Below are positions 39,413-46,916 of a stretch of DNA of 64,000 nt, piece after piece. The notes beneath the pieces are model-generated. The model was given only the letters and a program-made list of their open reading frames with translations, was not told the origin of the DNA and did no database searches. Positions within the stretch are counted from its first letter, which is position 1, and each line of letters starts with the position of its first letter. The stretch covers positions 744,001 to 808,000 of the forward strand of contig NZ_NIWU01000001.1 of assembly GCF_002236105.1 (NCBI RefSeq), given 5' to 3'. The translations under genes were made by a program, and so were the position numbers. Source of the stretch: Pseudomonas umsongensis (GTDB lineage: Bacteria; Pseudomonadota; Gammaproteobacteria; Pseudomonadales; Pseudomonadaceae).

Positions 39413-39907
39413 ATGGACGACGTACGGCAACTGGGCGAGATGCTTCGTCACTACGCAGACAGCGAAGCGCACAAAAAGCAGCTGTTCGAGACACAATCGG
39501 CCGAGTGGGCCAAGCGCATTGGGGAGTTGTTCGATCAGATCCAGCAGTGGCTGGAGCCGGTTCTGGCACCGAATCTGCTGGAGGTGAGCCGCGAAGCGTA
39601 TGTCGCGTCCGGGCCGAGTGTTCCGGTGGAGACGTCTACCTTCAAGACTGAAAAGCTGAGCATTACGATCGCCGGCAAACCGGTGGAGTTCGTGCCGGAT
39701 GTGATGGGTGCCGGTGGGCAGATTTCCCTGGCAGTGATGGGCTTTACCGCTGCGCGCTACGGCAGTGTTTCACTGGTGTGCATGCCATCGTCCAATGGCT
39801 GGCAGTGGCGCAAGACCAATGGTCTTAAAGATCCGGATACCTTTGTCTTCGATGCGGATTTCCTGGCGCAGCAGTTGCAGAGCCTGATTCCGCGCGAACG
39901 CGGCTGA
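39413..39907 (+). CDS. Conserved hypothetical protein
   Basis: A 164-residue soluble protein starting MDDVRQLGEMLRHYAD. A helical N-terminal third (about 1-60) is followed by a beta-rich part (TFKTEKLSITIAGKPVEFVPD, ARYGSVSLVCMP). It is preceded by AAAGGAACACCGCA, supporting this start over 39311. No membrane segment, signal or known motif is seen, and the family is not recognised. It stands alone between the GNAT gene and a REP pair. Confidence 0.7.
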   Translation: MDDVRQLGEMLRHYADSEAHKKQLFETQSAEWAKRIGELFDQIQQWLEPVLAPNLLEVSREAYVASGPSVPVETSTFKTEKLSITIAGKPVEFVPDVMGAGGQISLAVMGFTAARYGSVSLVCMPSSNGWQWRKTNGLKDPDTFVFDADFLAQQLQSLIPRERG

Positions 39908-39932
39908 GTTTTCGCGACACTGTGAATCCCCC

Positions 39933-40022
39933 TGTGGGAGCGAGCCTGCTCGCGAAAGCGATGAATCAGTCAATATCGATGTCGACTGTCAGCCCGTCTT
40001 CGCGAGCGGGCTCGCTCCCACA
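39933..40022. repeat. REP pair (REPIN-like) with TCAATATCGATGTCG spacer
   Basis: TGTGGGAGCGAGCCTGCTCG and its inverted copy ending 40022 flank a spacer containing TCAATATCGATGTCG. The same spacer occurs in the pair at 41911-42000, so these are two copies of one mobile REPIN form. Confidence 0.92.
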
Positions 40023-40038
40023 ATGAATGGGTTGTAGG

Positions 40039-40260
40039 TCAGATTTCGATTTTGCCCCAACCCGGCTTTGGCTCTTCTGGCGCGACCGCGTTTATCCGCT
40101 TGCCGGTAGCGGCCTCCACTCGCCGGGCGACTTCCGGGTCATCGGCAAACGGCACCAGGCTGGCATCGTCCAGGCTTTCGGCGGTCTGATGGCGCAAGCA
40201 GTATTCGATGGTGCACCACAGGAACACCACCCCCAGGATATTCAACAGGACTTCAGTCAT
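40039..40260 (-). CDS. Small membrane protein downstream of ccoN4 (PA4134-like)
   Basis: A 73-residue protein with one N-terminal membrane helix (VLLNILGVVFLWCTIEYCL) and a charged soluble tail. Its ATG overlaps the ccoN4 stop (TGATG), so the two are co-translated. In P. aeruginosa the orphan ccoN4 gene PA4133 is followed by a small gene PA4134; position suggests the same. It may aid assembly of the CcoN4-containing oxidase, but this is inference. Confidence 0.72.
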   Translation of the reverse strand: MTEVLLNILGVVFLWCTIEYCLRHQTAESLDDASLVPFADDPEVARRVEAATGKRINAVAPEEPKPGWGKIEI

Positions 40261-41687
40261 CAGGCTATCTGCGCCTCACTTTCCGCCATCGCCACTTCGG
40301 ACACCCGTACGGTACGCCACACGTTGTAAGCCATCACCAGCATGCCCGTGAGGAACAACACGCCACCGGCAAAGCGCACCACGAACCCCGGATGGCTGGC
40401 CTGCAAGGCTTCGACGAAGGAGTAGGTCAGCGTGCCGTCATCGTTGATCGCACGCCACATCAGGCCTTGGGTGATGCCGTTGACCCACATCGAGGCGATG
40501 TACAGCACGGTGCCGATAGTGGCGAGCCAGAAGTGCAGGTTGATCAGCGGAGTGCTGAACATCTGTGCGCGACCGAAGACCTTCGGCACCATGTGGTAAG
40601 TCGCGCCGAAGGTGATCATCGCCACCCAGCCGAGGGCCCCGGCGTGCACGTGGCCAATGGTCCAGTCGGTGTAGTGGGAGAGGGCGTTGACCGTCTTGAT
40701 CGCCATCATCGGCCCTTCGAAGGTCGACATGCCGTAGAAGGCCAGGGACAGCACCAGGAAACGCAGGATCGGGTCGGTGCGCAACTTATGCCAGGCGCCC
40801 GAAAGGGTCATCATGCCGTTGATCATTCCGCCCCAGCTCGGTGCCAACAGGATCAGCGACATGGCCATGCCCAGTGACTGCGCCCAGTCCGGCAAGGCGG
40901 TGTAGTGCAAATGGTGCGGACCTGCCCAGATGTACAAAGTGATCAGCGCCCAGAAGTGCACGATCGACAAACGATAGGAATACACCGGCCGGTTCGCTTG
41001 CTTGGGCACGAAGTAGTACATCATCCCAAGGAAACCGGTGGTCAGGAAAAAGCCCACGGCGTTGTGCCCGTACCACCACTGGACCATGGCGTCGGTTGCC
41101 CCCGAATACACCGGATAGGATTTGAACCAGTCCACCGGAATCGCCAAGTGGTTGACCACGTGCAGCATCGTAATCACCACGATGAACGCGCCGAAGAACC
41201 AGTTGCCGACATAGATGTGCCGGGTCTTGCGCTGCACCACAGTGGTGAAGAACACGATGGCGTAGGCCACCCATACCAGGGTCATCCACACCGCGCCGGA
41301 GAACTCGATCTCGGCGTATTCCTTGGTGGTGGTGTAGCCCAGCGGCAACGTGATGAGCATCACGACGATGACCGATTGCCAGCCCCAGAACGTGAAGGCT
41401 GCGAGCTTGTCCGAGAACAGTCGCACCTGGCAGGTACGCTGCACCGCGTAATAACTGGCGGCGAACTGCGCGCTGCCGGCAAATCCGAAAATCACCAGGC
41501 TGGTGTGCAGCGGGCGCAGGCGCCCGAAAGTGGTCCACGGCAGGTCCAGGTTCAACTGCGGCCACACCAGTTGCGACGCGATCCAGACGCCCATCGCCAT
41601 CCCCACGATGCCCCAGATCACGGTTGCCACGATGAATTGGCGGACGACCTTGTAGTTATAAGCCTGTCCGATAGTTGTTGTGCTCAT
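40260..41687 (-). CDS. ccoN4: Orphan cbb3-type cytochrome c oxidase subunit I
   Basis: A 475-residue haem-copper oxidase subunit that can replace the main CcoN in a cbb3 oxidase. About 12 membrane helices and haem/copper His residues are visible, for example [28 protein letters not shown] and [11 protein letters not shown]. The ATG at 41687 ([13 protein letters not shown]) gives the family length; 41738 adds 17 residues. No ccoO or ccoP follows, so it is an orphan like PA4133 of P. aeruginosa, which has been linked to respiration in the presence of cyanide. It is divergent from a siroheme reductase gene, as in that species. Confidence 0.88.
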   Translation of the reverse strand: MSTTTIGQAYNYKVVRQFIVATVIWGIVGMAMGVWIASQLVWPQLNLDLPWTTFGRLRPLHTSLVIFGFAGSAQFAASYYAVQRTCQVRLFSDKLAAFTFWGWQSVIVVMLITLPLGYTTTKEYAEIEFSGAVWMTLVWVAYAIVFFTTVVQRKTRHIYVGNWFFGAFIVVITMLHVVNHLAIPVDWFKSYPVYSGATDAMVQWWYGHNAVGFFLTTGFLGMMYYFVPKQANRPVYSYRLSIVHFWALITLYIWAGPHHLHYTALPDWAQSLGMAMSLILLAPSWGGMINGMMTLSGAWHKLRTDPILRFLVLSLAFYGMSTFEGPMMAIKTVNALSHYTDWTIGHVHAGALGWVAMITFGATYHMVPKVFGRAQMFSTPLINLHFWLATIGTVLYIASMWVNGITQGLMWRAINDDGTLTYSFVEALQASHPGFVVRFAGGVLFLTGMLVMAYNVWRTVRVSEVAMAESEAQIA

Positions 41688-41910
41688 GCTCAATGCTTCC
41701 ACGGTTGCAATGACGTGCACTGTAAAAACCGTGGCCAAAACAAAACAGACTCAGGAAAAACTGATTTATGCGGATCAGATCTGCAGCGAGTCAAATTGGA
41801 CGCCTCTAATTCTGATACGGTTTTTTCATGAATAGCTGAATCTGTAATGAAAACCGGCACGGGTCCATAGTCATTGCCTCGAAACGAGCCGCAGTTAATG
41901 CCGCCCAACC

Positions 41911-42000
41911 TGTGGGAGCGAGCCTGCTCGCGAAGCGTCCGGCACATTCAATATCGATGTCGCCTGGTACTCCGCCTTCGCGAGCAGGCTCGCTCCCACA
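41911..42000. repeat. REP pair (REPIN-like) in the ccoN4/reductase divergent region
   Basis: TGTGGGAGCGAGCCTGCTCG and its inverted copy enclose a spacer with TCAATATCGATGTCG, like the copy at 39933-40022. It lies inside the roughly 370-base divergent promoter region (41688-42055) and ends about 55 bases before the reductase ATG. Confidence 0.92.
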
Positions 42001-42055
42001 AGGGTCGCGCCAGGCATTGGCAACAGAGCCCGATCACTCCTGATGAGGTAGCCAG

Positions 42056-43729
42056 ATGTATCAGTACGACGACTATGACCGGGCACTGGTGTTCGAGCGG
42101 GTTGCGCAGTTTCGCGATCAGGTCGAACGCTTCATGGCGGGCGAACTGAGCGAGGAAGAGTTCCTGCCGTTGCGCCTGCAAAACGGCCTGTACATGCAAA
42201 AACACGCCTACATGCTGCGCGTCGCCATTCCCTACGGCACCCTGAGTGCCCGGCAGATGCGCACGCTGGCGAGCATCGCCCGGGATTACGATCGCGGCTA
42301 CGGCCACTTCACGACGCGCCAGAACATGCAGTTCAACTGGATCGAACTGGCCCAGGTGCCGGACATCCTCGAACGCCTGGCCCAGGTCAACATGCACGCC
42401 ATCCAGACGTCCGGCAACTGCGTGCGCAACATCACCACCGAAGCCTTTGCCGGGGTTGCGGCCGATGAAATGATCGACCCGCGGCCGCTGGCGGAAATCC
42501 TGCGGCAATGGTCGACCATCAACCCGGAATTCCTCTACCTGCCACGAAAGTTCAAGATCGCCATCTGCTCGGCTGAGCAGGATCGCGCGGCAATCATGAT
42601 GCACGACATCGGCCTCTATCTTTATCCCGGTGACGACGGGCAAATGCTGCTGCGGGTCATTGTTGGCGGCGGCCTTGGGCGCACGCCGATACTTGGCTTG
42701 CAGATTCGCCAAGGCTTGCCGTGGCAGCACCTGCTGTCCTACGTCGAGGCGGTGCTGCGGGTGTATAACCGCCATGGCCGGCGGGACAACAAGTACAAGG
42801 CGCGGATCAAGATTCTGGTAAAAGCCCTGGGCATCGAAGCGTTCGCCAGGGAAGTCGAGGAAGAGTGGACGCATATCAAGGATGGTCCGGCACAACTGAC
42901 CCTTGATGAGTTCGAGCGCGTGGCCAGTGCCTTCGTTGCGCCGCGATATCGCGAACTGGCGGATACCAGCCTTGAATTCGGCACGCAGCTGGCCCAGGAC
43001 CCGGCGTTCGCCCGTTGGGTGCTGCGCAATGTACAGGCACACAAGGTACCGGGGTATGCCAGCGTGGTGCTGTCGACCAAGCCGGGCGGCAGCGCACCGC
43101 CGGGGGATGTCACGGCCACGCAAATGGAGGCGGTGGCGCAGTGGTCCGAGCATTTCGGTTTTGGCGAGATTCGCATCGCCCATGAGCAAAACATCGTGCT
43201 GCCGGACGTGCCAAAAGCCGACTTGTTCTCGCTCTGGCGCCTGGCGTGCGAACACAACCTCGGCTGCGCCAACGTCGGTTTGCTCACCGACATCATCGCC
43301 TGCCCCGGGGGGGATTTCTGTGCACTGGCCAACGCCAAGTCGATCCCCATCGCCCAAGCCATTCAAGCGCGCTTCGAAGACCTCGATTACCTGCATGACC
43401 TGGGCGACATCAGCCTCAACATCTCCGGCTGCATGAACGCCTGCGGTCATCACCACATCGGCAACATCGGCATTCTGGGTGTCGATAAGAACGGCAGCGA
43501 GTGGTACCAGATCACCCTCGGTGGCGCCCAGGGCAAGAACAGCGCGTTGGGCAAGGCCATCGGCCCGTCGTTCAGCGCTGCGCAAGTGCCTGCGGTAGTC
43601 GAACAGATCGTCGACACGTTCGTGCGTTACCGCGAAAGCGAGGAGCTGTTTGTCGATACCTTGCAGCGCATCGGCCTGGAGCCGTTCAAAGAGGCGGTAT
43701 ATCCGTCAGCGCTGGAGGTGTCGGCATGA
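42056..43729 (+). CDS. Siroheme/4Fe-4S nitrite or sulfite reductase (CysI/PA4130-like)
   Basis: A 557-residue assimilatory-type reductase performing six-electron reduction of sulfite or nitrite. The four Cys that bind the [4Fe-4S]-siroheme centre are visible as C-x5-C in ACPGGDFCALANAK and C-x3-C in SGCMNACGHHHIG. The N-terminal siroheme region includes GHFTTRQNMQFNW. The two half-repeats of the family are present. It is followed by DUF934 with a start/stop overlap and is divergent from ccoN4, the arrangement of PA4130-PA4129. Whether nitrite or sulfite is the true substrate cannot be read from the sequence. Confidence 0.88.
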   Translation: MYQYDDYDRALVFERVAQFRDQVERFMAGELSEEEFLPLRLQNGLYMQKHAYMLRVAIPYGTLSARQMRTLASIARDYDRGYGHFTTRQNMQFNWIELAQVPDILERLAQVNMHAIQTSGNCVRNITTEAFAGVAADEMIDPRPLAEILRQWSTINPEFLYLPRKFKIAICSAEQDRAAIMMHDIGLYLYPGDDGQMLLRVIVGGGLGRTPILGLQIRQGLPWQHLLSYVEAVLRVYNRHGRRDNKYKARIKILVKALGIEAFAREVEEEWTHIKDGPAQLTLDEFERVASAFVAPRYRELADTSLEFGTQLAQDPAFARWVLRNVQAHKVPGYASVVLSTKPGGSAPPGDVTATQMEAVAQWSEHFGFGEIRIAHEQNIVLPDVPKADLFSLWRLACEHNLGCANVGLLTDIIACPGGDFCALANAKSIPIAQAIQARFEDLDYLHDLGDISLNISGCMNACGHHHIGNIGILGVDKNGSEWYQITLGGAQGKNSALGKAIGPSFSAAQVPAVVEQIVDTFVRYRESEELFVDTLQRIGLEPFKEAVYPSALEVSA

Positions 43730-44205
43730 ACAATCTGTTGTGTTTGCAGGAGGGCGGGGCACGGATTGTCGTGGATGATCCCTGGACGCTGGTTCGGGAT
43801 CTTGAGGCGCCGTTGCCTGAGGGCCAGGTGATTTTGCCGCTGGCCCGCTGGCTGGAAAATCCGCAGCAAAACGCAATCTGGCTGGGACCGGATGATGAGG
43901 TGGAAGGCCTTGAGCGGTGGTTTGGCCAGTTGCGGTTGATTGCCCTGGATTTCCCGAGTTTTCGCGACGGTCGGGCCTATAGCCAGGCCTATTTGCTGCG
44001 CACGCGATTGGGCTGGAACGGTGAGTTGCGCGCCGTGGGTGATGTGTTGCGTGATCAGCTCAGTCATATGCGCCAATGTGGGTTCGACAGCTTTGCGGTG
44101 CGTGAAGACAAATCCGCCGAGGATGCGCTCAAGGGGCTGGCGGGGATGAGCGTGTCGTATGGGCGCTCGGTGATTGAGCCGCGACCGTTGTTTCGGCGGC
44201 GTTGA
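43726..44205 (+). CDS. DUF934 family protein
   Basis: A 159-residue protein starting MNNLLCLQEGGARIV, overlapping the reductase stop by four bases (ATGA). Family features include PLARWLENP, LGPDDEVEGL, FPSFRDGRAYSQAYLLRTRLGW and GELRAVGDVLRDQLSHMRQCGFDSF. DUF934 genes travel with CysI-type reductases and are thought to assist sulfite or nitrite reduction; the biochemical role is unknown. Confidence 0.9.
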   Translation: MNNLLCLQEGGARIVVDDPWTLVRDLEAPLPEGQVILPLARWLENPQQNAIWLGPDDEVEGLERWFGQLRLIALDFPSFRDGRAYSQAYLLRTRLGWNGELRAVGDVLRDQLSHMRQCGFDSFAVREDKSAEDALKGLAGMSVSYGRSVIEPRPLFRRR

Positions 44206-44233
44206 CGTAAATTACGCATTGGCGGGGCTGACG

Positions 44234-44330
44234 CTTTCGCGAGCAAGCCCGCTCCCACATTTGATCCTTGGCATTCACAAAATCTGTGACCCACACAGAT
44301 CCAATGTGGGAGCGGGCTTGCTCGCGAAGG
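44234..44330. repeat. REP pair (REPIN-like)
   Basis: CTTTCGCGAGCAAGCCCGC (44234 on) and AGCGGGCTTGCTCGCGAAG (ending about 44329) form inverted arms between the convergent DUF934 and cytochrome genes. Confidence 0.9.
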
Positions 44331-44351
44331 GGCCATTGGATCAGCCCCCGA

Positions 44352-46691
44352 TCACTTCAACGCCGGATCCCCCATGTTCATTTTCTTCCAGCCCTGCAAC
44401 AGCACCTGGGCCTTCGGTTCCTGGCCGTTATCGAGGTAGTACTGGATCAGCGACAACCGCGCATTTCGGTCGGCTGGCTGCACTTTCAACAGCCTTTCCA
44501 GTTCTTCGCACGCGGCATCGATCTCGCCGCTGTCATGCAGGGCCACCGCCAGCACATAGCCGTATTGTCCGCTCTGCGGTTCCAGTTGTGCGGCCCTGCG
44601 CAGGAAGGGCATGGCCTGTGCGGGTTGGCCGGCACGCACCAGCGCCAGGCCCTGGGTGTGTTGCAGCAGAGCGGCGTCGGGGTGTGCCTTGAGGCTTTGC
44701 GCCAGCAGCGCTTGGGCTTCCTGGCCGCGACCATTGGCTTCCAGCCATTGCACCAGTGTCACCAGCGCCGGATAAAAGTCCGGGTCGCGCTTGAGTGAAG
44801 TGCGCAGCAAGCCTTCGACTTCGCCACTGCGACCGCTGGCCTGATACAGCATGGCCAGGTTGAGGTTGGCTTCGGCGCGTTCGGCCAGGCTTTTTTGCAC
44901 GTTCTCATATTCGGTGATGGCCGCGTTCCATTTGTCTTGGGCCGCGCCCAGGCCATTGCGTGCCACGCTGAGCAAATCCCGGGCCGCGGCAATGCGTACA
45001 GCCTTCACCGGATCGCTCAGCAACGGTGTCAACAGCGGCGCACGCTCCGGCGGTGGCAAGAAAGCGCTGATCGCCCGTACGGCGCTTTCACGCACTTGCG
45101 GCGCCGGGTTGCTCAAGTCCCGGGTGGCCAGTTTCAGCGCCTGTTCGCTGGGGTACAGCGGTAATTCGGCGAGCAGTGTCGCCCGTTGAATCGCCGGCAG
45201 GTTGCTGCGTTGCAGCTGCTCGTACAGGGCTTGTGCGGCGCCAGGCTGGCCATTGCGGATCAGCCACAGGCTTTCGTCGTAACGCGGAGCCTGCGCGGCG
45301 GTGGAGGTGTTCCAGAGTTTGAACTGCTCGGTGACCTTGTCACCGGCCTTGCCCTGGTGACAAGTCAGGCAGGCGTCCGGCGTACCGAGTTTTTTCGCCC
45401 GCTCGGGGTTGGGGATGCTGAAACTGTGGTCGTGCCGAAAGTCATTGCCCATATAAAACTTGCCGGGCATATGGCAATCGATGCACTGCGAACCTGGTTG
45501 GCCCATGGTGTGACGGGTGTGTTCGATGGAGTCGTAGTTCTTCGCTTGCAGGCCTTTGCCATCGACACCTTCGACGGAGGTCTTGCCAGCCGTGTTGTGG
45601 CATTGCAGGCAAACGCCATTGCCCGGCGCCTTGAGTTCGGTGCTGTGGGGGTTGTGGCAGTTGCTGCAGCGCACGCCCTTGTCGAACATTTTGCTCTGGG
45701 CGAACGAGCCGTGTTCGAACACTTCATCCTTGATTTTGCCGTCAAGGGCATACAGTTCACGGGTCAGCGCGCTTGGCAGGTAGTCGTCCATCAGGCGCTT
45801 GCCAACGGTAAAACCGTTGCCCAGTGGCGCACGACGCGAGTGACAGCGGGCACAGGTTTCAATCTCGACGGTCGCGTTCTTGTCCTTGAGGTCGACGGCG
45901 AAACCCGAGTGGATCAGATCGCCTTTTTTCGCCGTCCATTGCAGATGATTGGAGGCCGGGCCGTGGCAGGCCTGGCAGCCGACGCCAAGGCTGTTCCACT
46001 GGCTGTCGAAGGTGTTTTTCGCGGCATCGAAATTGCGCTTGTAGCCGGTGGTATGGCACTCGACGCACATGAAATTGGCGTTCTGGCTCGGCTTGCTCCA
46101 ATGCAGCGGGTCCTTGAAGGTCACACCCTGGCCTGGATAGAGATGAAACCAGCGATGCTTCTCGGTATCCCAAGCGATGCCGAGGGCTTGCAAGCGACCT
46201 TCGCCGACCTCGATCAGGTATTGCTGCAAGGGTGCGATACCAAAGGTGTAGGCGACCTTGAAGTCGGCGTTCTTGCCGTCGATGCCCGGCGTGTTGACCC
46301 AGAATCCGTCATCCTTGCGCGAAAACCGGGTGGTTTCGTTTTCGGCCTTGAAGGTGACGTTGTTGAAGTCGCCGAGCATGGTCTGGGCGTTGGCCTCCTG
46401 CATCGCCAATTGGTGATGGGAACCTTGCCAGTCCTTGACCTGTGCACTGTGGCAGCCTTGGCATTGCTGTTCGTCGACCATCGTTGCCGGCGCCACGGCG
46501 ACGGGTTGCGCGACAGGTGTGTTGACCGGCGCATAGGTCAGCGGAGCGGGTTGGCTGTGCAGCAGAAACCAGCCGATGCCCGCGACCGCCAGCAACAAGA
46601 CGCCGATGGTGACCGGGAACAGGTATCGATGAATCAGGGTCGGTTGCGCATCAGGGTTCGGGTTTGCTGCTTTATTTTTATGTTTCGGCAT
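44352..46691 (-). CDS. Octaheme c-type cytochrome with C-terminal TPR/HEAT region
   Basis: A 779-residue protein anchored by one N-terminal helix (FPVTIGVLLLAVAGIGWFLL) with the rest periplasmic. Eight CxxCH haem sites occur in order: CQGCH, CVECH, CQACH, CARCH, CSNCH, CLQCH, CIDCH and CLTCH (about 75-435). After about residue 470 comes a helical repeat region with HEAT-like and then TPR-like units (for example NLAMLYQASGRSGEVEGLL). Cytochrome c-554-like multihaem proteins with TPRs are known, but their partners vary. It lies upstream on the strand of the REP pair and downstream of the MFS/spermidine-synthase fusion. The electron donor and acceptor are unknown. Confidence 0.88.
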   Translation of the reverse strand: MPKHKNKAANPNPDAQPTLIHRYLFPVTIGVLLLAVAGIGWFLLHSQPAPLTYAPVNTPVAQPVAVAPATMVDEQQCQGCHSAQVKDWQGSHHQLAMQEANAQTMLGDFNNVTFKAENETTRFSRKDDGFWVNTPGIDGKNADFKVAYTFGIAPLQQYLIEVGEGRLQALGIAWDTEKHRWFHLYPGQGVTFKDPLHWSKPSQNANFMCVECHTTGYKRNFDAAKNTFDSQWNSLGVGCQACHGPASNHLQWTAKKGDLIHSGFAVDLKDKNATVEIETCARCHSRRAPLGNGFTVGKRLMDDYLPSALTRELYALDGKIKDEVFEHGSFAQSKMFDKGVRCSNCHNPHSTELKAPGNGVCLQCHNTAGKTSVEGVDGKGLQAKNYDSIEHTRHTMGQPGSQCIDCHMPGKFYMGNDFRHDHSFSIPNPERAKKLGTPDACLTCHQGKAGDKVTEQFKLWNTSTAAQAPRYDESLWLIRNGQPGAAQALYEQLQRSNLPAIQRATLLAELPLYPSEQALKLATRDLSNPAPQVRESAVRAISAFLPPPERAPLLTPLLSDPVKAVRIAAARDLLSVARNGLGAAQDKWNAAITEYENVQKSLAERAEANLNLAMLYQASGRSGEVEGLLRTSLKRDPDFYPALVTLVQWLEANGRGQEAQALLAQSLKAHPDAALLQHTQGLALVRAGQPAQAMPFLRRAAQLEPQSGQYGYVLAVALHDSGEIDAACEELERLLKVQPADRNARLSLIQYYLDNGQEPKAQVLLQGWKKMNMGDPALK

Positions 46692-46801
46692 TACGACTTC
46701 CGTAGTCCAGGTGCGTTTGCCGTCAGGCGCGCGTACAAGCTCGATGCAGCTTTGCCGGATGGCCGGCGTCTGTCAAATGGTTGCGTCGGGGCTGATGTCC
46801 T

Positions 46802-46897
46802 CTTCGCGAGCAGGCTCGCTCCCACATTTGGTCTGTGTCGTACACAAAATTCGTTTATGAACGCAATCCACTGTGGGAGCGAGCCTGCTCGCGAAAG
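46802..46897. repeat. REP pair (REPIN-like)
   Basis: CTTCGCGAGCAGGCTCGCTC (46802 on) and its inverted copy GAGCGAGCCTGCTCGCGAA (ending about 46895) lie between the octaheme gene start and the fusion gene stop. Confidence 0.9.
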
Positions 46898-46916
46898 CGG
46901 TTTGAAAGACAACTGA

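Noticed and set aside
41688..42055. An ANR/FNR box in the ccoN4 upstream region
   Set aside because: CTGAT...ATCAG near 41760 has an eight-base spacer rather than the four bases required.
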